From: Plectrocnemia conspersa
Taxonomy: Eukaryota > Arthropoda > Insecta > Trichoptera > Polycentropodidae
Length of the DNA: 64,000 nucleotides
Direction of reading: 5' to 3'
Assembly (NCBI GenBank): GCA_009617715.1
Contig: VTFK01000191.1
Span: forward strand, 620,001-684,000
The notes beneath the pieces are model-generated. The model made no database searches and was not told the DNA's origin. It worked only from the letters and a program-made list of their open reading frames with translations. Below are positions 34,801 through 47,059 of this stretch, piece after piece (the stretch's first letter is position 1; each line of letters starts with the position of its first letter). Both the position numbers and the translations under genes were made by a program.

Positions 34801-37130
34801 ACTGCCATTATCCTCGGTGTTGTTCGCGTTGCTCCAAGATTATCAATCAGTCTCATATAATAGCAACACTGTTTTTTCCCGCAAAAGTATCCATACGTGG
34901 CAGAATTAAGCATATGTCAGAGTAGCAACGATATCCTTGGGCAAAAAGGTACTGCTTTAAAATTTATTCTTAAGTTATTTCTGTTTAAAGTAATGTTATT
35001 TTTATGACGCAAAATGTAGATAAATAGTGTCATAAATTTTTAACAAGAAAATACAACTTTCATGATAATTAAGGAGTAAATTATTATTGCTTAGCTTAAT
35101 GAAATAAACGTATGACGATAGAGTGTCTAGAATTGTTTTTATTTGGTCCATGTAGATTATGTTTGAGAATAAGATAAGTCAATCCCAAAATGAAATGCCT
35201 TTGAAATAATTAAAAAATTTTCCAGCTTTACTTTTTTAATATATCATTTAAACATACAAATATAGAATAAAACAAAAACATACTTACATCATACATTTAG
35301 TGTAAATAGGCACAAATTTATGGCTTACCTGATATGTCACGAGAATTGAATAAATCATTAAAACTCAATTTGCGATATTCAAAAGCCGACAAAATCTCAA
35401 TAATTTTCATACCTTACATAAAAATGTCATAGAGGGCCGTAAAATATCTCTCGTGTGTGTTTATTGCTGACGTTGTATTTTATACAAACCAGGTTGGGGT
35501 GTCCTTTAGGTCCTTTTGGGGATTCAATCTTTACACATCGATCGGATTGGCGACGTAGGAAACACTCGGGGTGTCTGATAAACGAGCCAAAGGCGCTTAT
35601 CGTAGCCGTTTGACGATTCGGGTTGTGTCATAACGATAATCGTAAATTTTGACTGCACCTCATCAAACGGTGGGCGATTAAAAATTAGCATCGAGCCAAG
35701 CAGTAAAACGAGATTGCTGAAAAACGTTCAGTATGCCTATATGTAAGATATGTATATAGGGGTATATGTATGTGAAATAGGGGTAGGATTGAACGATTTG
35801 GTATAAATCTCATCGCTTTTTATTCTAAATTAACAACGATTAATTAGACAGAAAGGGTTGGCATTAGTTGGTGAATGTTTTAGGGCTGCTTATAATGATT
35901 CTATGGCAAATATAAATAAAGTTGTGATTTCAAATAGTCACTCGTAAATTAAAAATGTCTTTTCATATCCTTTTTATAATTTTACTATCTAAACTTAAAA
36001 TATGATTTTTATACATATGTATATTAAAGTGATTCTGAAAAATATTTTTTTTATGAACTTGCAAGATTGAATGTTAGGATCATCCTTATTTTTTCAGACC
36101 CACAATACACATTATTCCATTACACGAAAATAATATTTCTCAGAATGCTAGAAAAACATTTGTAGAAATATATTTATCCATATTAAATTAAAATCTTCCC
36201 GTTGAATGATTTTGCACATCTCGTTTATCAAGCTAGTCTAAACAAATACGTATATTAAAAAATTCTTGTACTTTAAAAATAACGATTCAACGAATAAATA
36301 GCTAACGTTCACATTTACATGTAACTTACATTTTGTCATGCCCATCGTAGTGCGATTTTTTATGAAGCTGTATTGATTTATTTTCACAAGCCTTAGATAC
36401 GCGTTTTATAATTTTCAAGTATATTTATTCATTATTTTATTTTATTTTTTTAAAAAATGACAAATATTTATAAGTGAAATAAAGAAATTCGATAAAAACT
36501 TGATCTGTAATGATTGATTGAAATCTTAAAATTGTAATTATAAAACAATCACTGATTTCGATTCTACAGATACGATAGAAATTTAAGAACAGAAACAAGG
36601 TCTTTCAGGTTTAAGTGTTAAGCACTATTGCCCATATTATATATGTTAAATCTAGAATCACTTAAAAATTTAGTGTGCATAAAGAAAACTGCAGTTTTTT
36701 AGTATGCATGCGATTAAGGGCCGAGGGAAAATTAATGATATGAAAATTATATATTAAATATAGTTTTATTTATTGCAAAAATATACAATTGAGTCATATT
36801 TGTATAAAACTTACTTTTTTTTTGTGGATATGTAGATATTTTGGGTAATTTAATTACTTTTTATAGTTGTTTATGTTTTATTAAAAAAAAAATTATGTAT
36901 CGGTTTAGCAACGTCTTGCTCTGATATGACCGTAGGGGTTGTATCTCATCATTAGGCGTTGGCGTAACGGTACGTTTTAAGGCTGAAGGTCAACAGCTTG
37001 TTTAAATTTTTGTTATTTGCTATTTTTAGAGATTATTCAACCACTGGGGCTGTAGTCTATATCTCTGTGTGTGTTTATGGATGTGAATTCAAGATTATCT
37101 AAACCAAGTGGTGTCAGTTGCCGATCTTTT
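31801..37130. other. Gene-poor A+T-rich DNA with unique richer islands
   Basis: No coding gene seen. Islands of higher G+C and CpG without repeat resemblance lie at about 32200-32460, 34660-34930 and 35500-35720. The last has AGCGCCTTTGGC- and GATAA-like words (TGATAAACGAGCC, CTTATCG, ACGATAATCG) crowded together. They look like candidate enhancers but no factor can be assigned with confidence. The small ORFs at 32246-32449 and 34668-34913 fall in these islands and show no domain. Confidence 0.35.
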
Positions 37131-37134
37131 TTTT

Positions 37135-37420
37135 ATTCCAATCAACCAACGCGGTTATGGTCTGCCTGCGTTTCTCTTACCCTCGGGCTTATAAAAGGTT
37201 AATCGCTTTGCAAGTTTTGTGTCATACATACGGGGTAGATGTCCTGCCACATGTCCTAAAACAACCCATATAGTTCGTTGTTGTACCAACGACATCAAGT
37301 ACCTTCCTCGCAAGTAGGCGTATAAATTTTTCTTAGAATCCTTAGTTCAAAGTGTCCACGTCTCGCATTCGTATACCAGGAATTATCCCACCAGAGTTTT
37401 ATATAGATGTGTTTCTGTTA
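37135..37420 (-). mobile_element. Non-LTR retrotransposon relic (RTE-like C-terminal end)
   Basis: On the minus strand one frame reads VYECETWTL and the next, after a shift, FELRILRKIYTPTCEEGT, stop, CRWYNNELYGLF. Further on come SPRVREKRR and a TITALVDW ending. These are the conserved end motifs of RTE-type LINE polyproteins (ETWTL, FERRILRKIYGP, NELY, RPEGKRRRGRPR.RW). Stops and frameshifts show it is dead. The upstream RT domain is not found next to it. Confidence 0.75.
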
Positions 37421-37429
37421 TTCTGGTTA

Positions 37430-38760
37430 TATAGGTGCTTTTTAATTTGTAAGGTCTAAGAAAAATAAAAACATGTTTGCCTTTCTTAATAAATATATAT
37501 ATTATTTGTTGTTTTTTCTTTTCCTCTTTGATGATGTAATTTTCATTTATGAAAACAATAAAAGACGTATTTTTTTTAGCGTTGGTAGTTGTTGATGCAC
37601 AATAACAATATTTGGTGATTTTTCAGGTGCGTATTTTCATTCTATCCATGAGAGCGATTTGATCGCTATCCTTCCTCCACATCCCTGCTATTCCTTATCT
37701 GTTTTCTTAAATTAATTAGTGATGCTAGAGACCATCAATAGTTTCGCGTTGGATTACCCAACCGCGACAGCCTAGGTAGGATGTCGGGATTAGTATCAGC
37801 TCGTACAGTATACTGAAGCTAAGGCCGATACTCCCAAGCATTTTTTAACCACTGACAAAGGCTGGCTCCCAAAACCTTTTTTAATGTATATGGAGGCCAA
37901 AGAAGTACCCGTTAAATATTAATCTCTTGCTTATCTTTTTAAATTATAAAGAGCACCTAGATACCATACATTACAAAATATAATTATCTACCTTCTTCGA
38001 GCGCAGATATAAAACAAAATTGGGGAAACCTGTTAGATCTCCCTATTTTTGTCGATGTTGCAATTATTCTTATCTGAATCGTTTATTTAACTGTGGAGAG
38101 ACTGAAATATAATATTTTTAATCGAGCATAGAACGAGAGCATGCTATGCTTTTTTGTCATTACTTATGCACGCACAGATGACGTCGCAATAAAACACTTT
38201 AATTTTTTTATTTACAAATAATAGTAGTAAAAAATAAATGATGAAAAAATATCTATAAAAATTAAATTATTTAAAATAAAACATCCATCTATAAACATAT
38301 TTTATAACGTACAAAAATAATACATTAAAAACATTTGTAGTGCTTAGCAATCCGGGAATTTTATTACTTTATGCTTTTATGCATTTGACACACAGTTCTG
38401 TGACGAAAAAAACGATACACGGGTAATTTTTTTATTAGAACAAAAGTTATACGTCCATTTTCGTCCAATATTACTACAATAGTGCTACAAAAAATCTTCT
38501 CGGGAAAACACAGTGTTGTCAGATGTGATGTAAGGAAAGATCAGATTTTTTCTATCATACCCAATAATACTTTCACAATCTCGATCTGCACGTAAGGCAC
38601 TTAACGACGTGTTGCTTATTAAAACGTAATAATAAAACTTTTACCCTTAACAAATACAAGTAAGTAAACTGAGAATGTTAATCGAGCTGTATTTGTTCAG
38701 AAAAGCGAAAGCACTCAACTGAGTTTACTCGAGTTCTTCCTATTTTATTTGGCAAATCTT
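37430..38760. other. Noncoding DNA
   Basis: 37620-37860 is richer in G+C and may be transposon-derived (CCAACCGCGACAGCC, AGGATGTCGGGATTAG), but no translated frame matches a family I know. The rest is A+T-rich without ORFs. Confidence 0.3.
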
Positions 38761-38904
38761 ACCCTCGTTTTATTACCCGATTACACCACGTGTTGTGCGT
38801 GTAATATTTCCTAAGATGAGATAAATTGGCAAACAGTCGCCCTCTTTCCAACATAATATATAAATATTCGCGTAAGAGCGAATTTTTTTAGATTTACAAT
38901 AATG
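38761..38904. repeat. Direct duplication, left copy
   Basis: ACCTCGTTTTATTACCCG-type sequence through GATTTACAATAATGA, about 144 bases, is repeated in the same orientation at 39933-40080 with roughly three quarters of bases identical by eye. The copies are 1.17 kb apart and bracket a reverse-transcriptase relic. The ORF at 38773-38958 runs through this copy and is not a gene. Confidence 0.75.
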
Positions 38905-38994
38905 ACGCTTAAAATTTTTTTCTTTGTATATGTTATTATTGTATTTTTTTGTATGCATATATATAGGACAATAATTTCAGTTTTAATATTTAAT

Positions 38995-39055
38995 TAAATA
39001 GTTAAGTGATATAGTCGATGACTAATATCTGAAAGTCATGGGTTCAAAAACGTGT
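38995..39055 (+). mobile_element. Possible tRNA-derived SINE fragment
   Basis: GTCGATGACTAATATCTGAA then AGTCATGGGTTCAAAAACG resembles the anticodon-arm to B-box part of a tRNA, with GGTTCAAAAAC in place of GGTTCGANNCC. There is no intact A box. Weak. Confidence 0.25.
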
Positions 39056-39309
39056 TTTTCAATTCCTATTGTATCAGAGAGATCAAAATTTGCGATTATT
39101 TTATAATTATAGTTTTGATCGATCATCAAAAATAAGGTTTTTATAGATTTTACAAACTTAAGGATGAATAAAGTGATGTGTAAAATAATAATAAAACAGA
39201 TCTTATTGATTTTCAATATTTGATTTCAGTATGGTGTCTCACTTCTTACTTAGTAGTTGTTGATTGTAACGCATTGAGCTAACGCCTTTCACGTTGCAAC
39301 AGAAATTAT

Positions 39310-39570
39310 TTAAAATAAATAAACATATAATTTTGTAAAAGTAATAACATAACATTTTTCAATTAAGCGTTTAATGTAATTGCTTGTGCACAAATTAATC
39401 ATAATCATATTAGCAATTGATGAAATTAAACCTTTGTTAAAGTAAATAATCATGTACAATATATATTTGGTAATACATTTATAAATCTGTAGTAAAGGGC
39501 AAGTGCTTAAACAATGAATAAATTTAATAAATAATAAGGGTTCCAAGTGAGACCCTCGAGGAACATTCAA
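39310..39570 (-). mobile_element. Reverse transcriptase fragment (non-LTR)
   Basis: The minus-strand frame ending at 39310 begins NVPRGSHLEPLLFIKFIH, a decayed form of the RT motif SGVPQGSHLGPLLF.LFIND found in Jockey/CR1-type LINEs. After about 20 residues the similarity is lost in A+T-rich sequence. It lies between the two copies of the direct duplication. Confidence 0.65.
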
Positions 39571-39662
39571 GGTAAAACAATCTGGTGTAGATTAATATAT
39601 TGTATGCTCAATGTCTGTCACTTTCTGTTCGAAAGTCTATTGTTGTATTTTTTAAATAAAAC

Positions 39663-39704
39663 GTATTGTTTGTGTACTATAATCGTTGTTTGTGTACTAT
39701 AATT
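39663..39704. repeat. Tandem duplication, about 20-bp period
   Basis: TGTTTGTGTACTATAAT is present twice in succession, separated by CGT. Confidence 0.85.
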
Positions 39705-39932
39705 TATATTTTTTTTTTTGAAAAAAAACATTATAAATTAAATAAAAAATTAAATAAAATTTTACTTTATATTTTGTTCCCAAATCTTTTAAGTAACTAG
39801 GAATTCCCTTACCACGTATTCGATCAACGAATACAGTGTATGACACAACGGGATCAATTAAACTTAATTGCAATAGTTTCCAAAAATAAAGAGGAAAACC
39901 ATAAGCCTATTTATTTGTGGAAAAAAAATGTG

Positions 39933-40080
39933 ACCTCGTTTTATTACCCGATTACAGCGTGCACTGTTCATATACCATTATTTCAGATGAGCAGATAAAT
40001 TGGCAAACAGTCTCGTTTCAACATATTATATGATATCAAATATTCGCACAGTAATGTGAATTTTTAGATTTACAATAATG
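39933..40080. repeat. Direct duplication, right copy
   Basis: Partner of 38761-38904. Shared words in order: CCTCGTTTTATTACCCGATT, GATAAATTGGCAAACAGTC, AATATTCGC, TTTAGATTTACAATAATGA. Confidence 0.75.
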
Positions 40081-40854
40081 ATAATTTACTTTTCGGGCTT
40101 ATTGTGAAAGTTTTTACATAAATTTTTAAACGCCCCAAGATGACGTAAATCTTAAAGGACCCTTAAACGAATAATAAAATCTGAGCTCCCGGCGAATAGC
40201 CAGAACCTAATTTTTAGAGTAATAAAATATAATATTTGAGGGGGCATAAATTCGTTCGTTATGTTTTCAGTTAAATGTTTATCGTGATGTTAATATTATA
40301 TAGAAGTCAAATAATGAAGGTGAAAGATGGAATAGTGTCTTATTGTAGTAATTTTAACTGAACAAATAAATGGTTCATTTAATTAAATAAGTATACATAA
40401 GAATTTATGAATTGTTACACGTTTTATATTTTATTGCAATTTAACTGCCATTGTTGATTTTATAATAAAATATAATTTCGAACTATAAAATTAAAGCCAA
40501 AATTTGCGTTAGGGAAATTGTGATTAATTTAAAAATTATAAAGGGTATGTTTTTAAAGTAAAAGAAACATTTTCATCACTTCATAGAAAAATAATTATTA
40601 AAGATAATTACTTTCTAATATATTTTTAAATAGAACTTCCTTTCGTTAAAATATAAAAGTATAATATAATACATATATTGCATATATATTCTATGATATA
40701 TTTGCTATAAATAAGTTTGTTAGGCTAATTATCATTATTATAATATGATTTCAGAAAACTAAAAAAACACTATGTGGAGTTTTTTATTGTTAGGACAAAG
40801 ATTGTTGTTGTTATTTAATTCGTTGTGCAATAATTGAGAACTGTTTTCTATGGG

Positions 40855-40945
40855 TGCGTCCGTAAACTGCAGGTGTTTCCGAAATGCGTTTTTTCTCGAT
40901 TCCGGACGTCGAGATAGGCCAGTGGATGCGAAGAGAGAAGCGGTG
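40855..40945 (+). repeat. Dispersed repeat family D (relative at 59.6 kb)
   Basis: GATTCCGGACGTCGAGAT, with upstream CTGCAGGTGTTTCCGAAATG and downstream GGATGCGAAGAGAG, lines up with 59556-59640 (TTTCCGGACGTCTAGCTCG, TTCAGGCTTTTCCAAAG, AGATGCAATGAAAG). Similarity is moderate. Confidence 0.4.
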
Positions 40946-42165
40946 GCTTCTGTGATCTTAGATGGCCTGATGTTGGGTCGACCTACATTTGATTAAAGTA
41001 AATTAAAAAGTTCGTATGCCTTGAACTTAAAAGTGGACTTTCAAGTATGAATGTCAGTAGAATAAGTTTTTGAAAAAGTTCCATGCGTTCCCCCTATTTA
41101 CATCCTTTGCCCCTTGATTTGTTTTCCACGCCTTTTCAGTGGTGGGGACGACCAATTAAAATTTAAAGTTTTTGAAACAATTTGGCGTTGAGCAGATTAT
41201 GAAGGCCGTTTCGAGTCAAAACGCTCTATCTTTTCTGAAGTGACGAATATTTTTATCCTTTCTGACTTTTAAGGGATACTATGTGACCAAAAATGCTTTA
41301 CGGTGGCATCATATTTTAACTAGGAAGTCCATTTTTTCTTAGATTTTTAAAACGCTTCATCACATGTTTTTTTTATGAGTTAATCCCTCCAATTGTGAAT
41401 AGAAGAGTGGTTCAATTAATAAACCGGTAATATATTGAATGTATATGTTTTAACTTAATTTCTCAAGTGTGTTAGGTGTAAGTTAAATGCGGTGTAAAAG
41501 TCGTATAATAAATGTAGATCATTGGTGGCTTATATTGCGTAAATGTGGGTGGTACAGAGGCGGGGATAACTGGTCGTCTCAAGCAGTCAAGGAGGACGTC
41601 ATACTGGATCTTAAAAAAAGCATTAGTGTATTTTTTATCATGTCAACGTATAACTGCAAAAAATACTTTTGCATATTATTGATTGATGGAATTTAGACTC
41701 ATAATAGAATAAAACATGTTTTTTAGATTTTATACTTATTTGTTCGGATTTCTATAATTAAATATATGAGCCAAATTTTATTAAAACTGTTGTTGTAATG
41801 ATTAGCATTTACTTAACCTTCGATTTTTTGAGCGTTGCTCACTTAAAATTGTCTAGTTGCGCGTTTTTTAGTGTGTAAAATCCATACCAGCAGTTTGAAA
41901 AAGGTATACATGTTGACGCGATTCTTAAAAATCAATTTCCAGCAAACTGCGAATTTTTCAAATTTTTAAAAATCAGAGTGGGTGACATTTTTTAATAACG
42001 AGGTTTTATAAATAGATCAAAAATAATTAAGGATTAGGAGACGAACATATTTTTTCTATTGTTTGAAGTACACGATGCATTAAATTGCCACATCAAATTT
42101 GTTTTGTTTTGTTTTATTGTGAATTTGATGAACACAACTTTCTATGACTTTTAAAACGAATCAAT

Positions 42166-42187
42166 TTGCCGTCGTACTGGACGGCAA
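42166..42187. repeat. Short hairpin TTGCCGTC / GACGGCAA
   Basis: Eight-base perfect arms with a six-base loop (GTACTG). TTGCCGTC recurs at 42374-42381 next to the direct repeat described below. Confidence 0.6.
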
Positions 42188-42257
42188 AAAATATTTATCG
42201 TAATCGAATAATACCTTCATTGTTACTTGTTGATATGAAAAAGGGAATAATTTTACC

Positions 42258-42410
42258 TGCCGATGTTTATGACTTAATAGCGTTATATTGCCTAAAATAT
42301 TTTCATGGTCTTGGACGTTTGAGACCTGTATTTTTATATCAATAGCCAAAAATTCCAATGTTTGCGATTTTCATTGCCGTCGATGTTTATGTCTTAATAG
42401 CGTAATATTT
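42258..42410. repeat. Direct repeat of about 32 bases
   Basis: CTGCCGATGTTTATGACTTA-ATAGCGTTATATT near 42257-42290 and TTGCCGTCGATGTTTATGTC-TTAATAGCGTAATATTT near 42374-42410 are close copies about 116 bases apart. The second runs straight into the hairpin at 42402-42445. Confidence 0.7.
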
Positions 42411-42445
42411 AGATTCTCTCGCATGCGCGAGAATCTAAATATTAC
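42402..42445. repeat. Perfect inverted repeat (17-bp arms, 10-base loop)
   Basis: GTAATATTTAGATTCTC at 42402-42418 is exactly complementary to 42429-42445; the loop is TCGCATGCGC. It begins inside the second copy of the direct repeat. Confidence 0.85.
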
Positions 42446-42868
42446 TTTAAAAGCTTCTAAACGTCAAGAGCCTGTTGATTTAATCTATACATTGTATTTA
42501 AAGTATGCATGGTCTCTTTGCTCGTTCAATTGCCGATTTACGTTTATTGATTTATGTGGTCCAATCCAATAGAGTTAAATTACAAGTTCTTGAAAGCCTA
42601 TTACAGGTGCATTTCTTTAAATCATTGATTTACTGAACATTTCTTGTGATAAGTCGCAGTATGATTTGTGGAACCACATGTCATCCAAAGAAATTTTATC
42701 TAATTTTGGCAATAAAATTTTTGTTATCATTAATCGATAATCATTCACTGTATCTCTCCTGCATCAGATTTTGAGAGGTATTTCCGCAAAATATGCCAAG
42801 TTTTTGTTGAAAGGCGCAATTATTAAGAACGGCGAGGAATCAATAAAATTGTTTCTTCTGTAATACTA

Positions 42869-42901
42869 GTTCTTACAGCAGCAATATTCGCTGCTGTTAG
42901 A
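42869..42901. repeat. Hairpin around CAGCAGC / GCTGCTG
   Basis: TCTTACAGCAGC at 42871-42882 pairs with GCTGCTGTTAGA at 42890-42901 with one mismatch over a seven-base loop. With a six-base bulge the outer GTAAT/ATTAC also pair. Confidence 0.6.
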
Positions 42902-43559
42902 ATTACAAAAGAATGATTATTTTTAATTTTTCCATTGTGAATTGTTAGAATATACTAAACAAAAATGACAGCTAGTATTGTATGTGTTGTTTAAAACTAT
43001 TGCTATTGAAAAACTATTTATAAATATATAAATTAGCTATTATAATCAGCTGTATATATATATATTTACAGACACATGTTCAAGGATAAAGTAATTAAAC
43101 ATACAAGGCATACAGTTTCCTCTTAATCAACGATAATGATTTTTAATCCATATTAACTTGTATTGAGGATGGTGACGCGAATATTTAAGTGTATAAGTTT
43201 TTTGGGAAACGAGTAGGTAAAATCATTTATTGTTATACTGTGGAAAGGCAATATACATAATTAATTTTTTTAAGCATATTGCAGCTTTATATTATGTACA
43301 TAAATGTCAATGGCTTTAGTAATGAATGAATGCTACGAAGCTGAAGTTTAATATCGTAATTGCAAACAAGTATTTTCCAGTGCTTTTTATAATAAAAGTA
43401 ATGTTTTTTGGTATTATTTTTATTTAAAAAAATTAAATTAATTTCGAAATTTAATGACGCAAACCCTCAAAAAAGAAACATTATACGTCGTTTTTAGCAC
43501 ATTGCATAAAAAAAATAATTTAAAATCTTAGAATTTAGCCCCGTTTGTTTAATGGCATT

Positions 43560-44100
43560 ATCGAATTTTATTCTGAGAAAATCGCTTTTGATTTTGAGAG
43601 CGACTTTTTTATTTTTTCTATTAATAACTTATCGTCTTATCGGATTTAGTAATGCGGTCCGTCAACTAGAATAATTGCCTGACAAAGATGAGGAGTATGT
43701 GTTTATACGGCTTTCAACTTGATACTCTCCAAAATTACGTATTGTATGTATTAACGATTCAATATAGTAAAAAAATGCGGTTATTCGGGCTTGTTTATAA
43801 AACGATAGGAAAAATAACATGACCGACGTTTTTGTTGATAGGATCTGGCCGCACAGTAAACAACACGTTTTGCAATAAATTCGCCATACCGTTTATGGCT
43901 GAATAAAAAAATCTTTTACGGCCTCACTCACCGACTTTTATAGAATTGTGTATGCACTGAGCCAATGGAATTAGAAACGAAACGACTATTTTGTGACTCA
44001 TCAAACGCGCTTAGGGCAAATTTTGAGCGTGAATCACGTACAGGCTTTGATTTACGGCGAACTTTCACATTTTCGCGACGTTATCACAGATGTATGTATG
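43560..44100. promoter_or_regulatory. Candidate cis-regulatory island
   Basis: Unique, CpG-containing sequence in A+T-rich DNA. It has clustered words like posterior Hox/Caudal-type sites: TTTTGCAATAAA, CCGTTTATGGCTG, TTTTACGGCC, GTTTATACGGC and GTTTATAAAACG. It also has TTATCG (GATA-type) and TGACTCA (AP-1-type, at 43997-44003). No ORF runs through it. The assignment rests on motif crowding only. Confidence 0.3.
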
Positions 44101-44479
44101 TCATTCATGTGGCGATAAGATTATGTGTATGCCATCGTATGTAATACACACATAATTTACATAATACCATCATTAAAAAATAAGATTACAAAAAAAATTA
44201 CAAGCTTTATCTCGGATGAAAATTTATGAATTTAATGATATTCAAGCAATTTTAAGTAACTGATAAGATTTAATTATATTTATCTGCTTGTAAAAAATAT
44301 TTCATAATATATTTGGGATCTAACATATATTTTTTTTAAGTTGTTCTCTATTTTTAAATTAAAAATATAATATTAGCTGTCATTGTCTAATTGTTAGGGG
44401 TATAATATAGTTATTTTTTCTCATTGGTACATATGTTATAGTAATTGTGTAGTTTTTAGCAAAATTATATTCCTACTAT

Positions 44480-44590
44480 ACTCTATTTGCGTTAACACAG
44501 TCAGTTCGAGAGCTATTCATTTCATCAATATTTATAATTGAGAAAGGATGGCAGGTTTGGGTTTTATGCACCTACTATTAGCCTCAAAAT
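44480..44590 (-). repeat. Dispersed repeat family C, inverted copy
   Basis: The complement matches 31085-31205. AACACAGTCAGTTCGAGAGC is identical in the two, and CATTTCATCA and ACCTACTATTAG/GCCCTACTATTAG flank it. Confidence 0.7.
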
Positions 44591-47059
44591 ATGGATATAC
44601 TTATCATTAAATTGACTTACACGATAAACGCGTTCTCGTAAAAAATAACAAAATTCAGACTCTATGGCTTAATAACGCAAAAGACCCAATCCTAATTGCT
44701 TTGTCCTTTTTTTTGATTGAATAAAAAATGAAAATAGACACAAATTCAATTAAAATGGATCTTGTCACAAAATGACGCATATTTTTATGGATCGTTCGAA
44801 TTTAATTTTAAAAGTTGAGCTTTGCTACGTTACAATGATTTTAACGCTAAGAATATATGTTTATAATATCTATATTAGTCTAGAAGCGTGTATAGGTATC
44901 TTTTAACATTTTATACACTAAGAGAAGAGCTTATTGAACCAAAATATATTTTTAGTTAGGTCAGGTCAGTTTTATACAATATATATGGTTTATCGATTGA
45001 GTTGGGTAAGATTTGCATTATTTTTTAAGTAGATATATTGTAGATTTTTAGGTATAAACCTATTATAGATAACATATACAATTTTTCTATTAAAAAGCTT
45101 TTAACTCCCAACACATAATATAACAGTTTATCTTTGAAGATATCTTGAAAGGAGTCGGATTTTTCTCTTATAGGTTAATTCAAGCATATTCAATAATTGT
45201 TATATTGTGAAAAGCTGCAACAATCTGTATTCCATTTTTTTTATTATTAGATGAGTTTTTTAAATGATACATATAAGAATATATTTTATATGTATTTATA
45301 ATGTACTGTATTTAAATTAAAAATATTTTGGCTAAATAATATTATTAAATACACAATGCGTAAAATATTTTATCTGGAATTATTTCATTGATAAAGTTTT
45401 ATTTTTTTAAGAAATATTTATAATATTTGCATTAAAATTCATTATAGATTTATCTTATATATAACACATTGTTGCAAAGGCCGTTGCTGAAGGGATTGAA
45501 TAAATATAGTTAAATTAGGGCAATATATTAACATGTGATATTCAACCTCAATGTTTACAATCAATCAGTTATAAATTATATATTTTCTTAGCATTATTTT
45601 TGAGAGAAAAATGTTTAATATATAAAAAGTCACGCTTTAAATTTATCTGTTTAAACACTGAAATAGGTTTCTGTTCAGTACTTGTTTTTTTTTATAATTT
45701 TTCACATGGAAAATCACGTAAAAATCGCTTACGTTTATTTATGAATATTCGATTTCTCTCATATGTGCCCTAGTTTCTCCTAGAAATTCAGTCCCCGGTA
45801 TCATATTCTCACAGGATTACATATTGCAGTACACTAACGATTGGCAAATTACAACTTGCGCATGCAAGGGATACGGTAATTTATATCTGGAAAATTGGCA
45901 TTAACTTAGACTGGAAGCTGAACGCAAACGGCATACGTAACTTTGTCAAACTGACTCAGAAATGAGTCTTAATCAATGTTTAATTAGAATCTCACACAAA
46001 TTCAGTTCGGGTCACCGTTTTGCTATTTATTCTCTATACCCTACAAGTGTATCAAGTGTTTTTTTCAATTAGGTGTCTAGATGATCGAAAAAATCTTATC
46101 ACCGTCGCGTGTCTTTAAAAAATGATTGGCTTTCGGTAAAAAAATCGTCCGATATGAAAATTGATTTTTTGTGGGCGTTTCAGAGACTGTGTTATCATTT
46201 GATTGTTTTTTTGTACTACGTAAATATAAACTTAAAGGGAAAATAAAACGAAAAGGAAATAAGGGATCACCTATCAACGAACATATTGCCATTTTGAAGA
46301 CAAAAAGGCGTTAAATATGTTTTAACTGCAAAACTTGTATTACTTTGGCAAGCACACGTGTGCAATTTTCTGTCTTATTGTCACCCGAATTGTCTCTATA
46401 TACTTGTACATTTTGTGAGTTGAGAACTTTTTATTATCCGCCTTCTTTGTGGGTATAAAAGTTAAACCCAACCTAATATATACATATATCTAACTTTATA
46501 AAAGTCTAAAAGTATACAGTTTATACGTGTTTAAACACTTGTAAACATTATTAACTGTTTTATATATTGTACTTAATCATAATAGATATTTTTATATTAT
46601 CTTAGTTTACAGATATTAACTAATCTAATTAAAAAAATTAAAATTGCTCAAACACACGAGAAGCAGTCGTTTATTATTTTTTAAAAAGGCTATAGTTTAA
46701 CAAAAAAAAAAAACTGTTGTTTTCTCTGATATTAAATTATTAAATATTAATTTCTGTTTATAGTGCTATCGATGGATACTTGAATGCATTTATGTATATA
46801 TTATGCCTAAAACTATAGTTATTCTTATCACATTATAGAAGCACCAAATGCGAAATAAGAAAGGAACTGATTTTTCTATTGTAGAACCAGAATAGTTTTT
46901 AGACATTTATGCAGGAAAAAAACGTATTCGGCACCTACTAAGTTGCTTAATATAATTCTTTGCAAATATATCCACAAACACTAGTAGACCAACAATACGT
47001 ATTTCGTCCGTGTTGTTCTCTTGTGCATTTCGAAGGCGGTGACAAAATCCTTCGATTCT

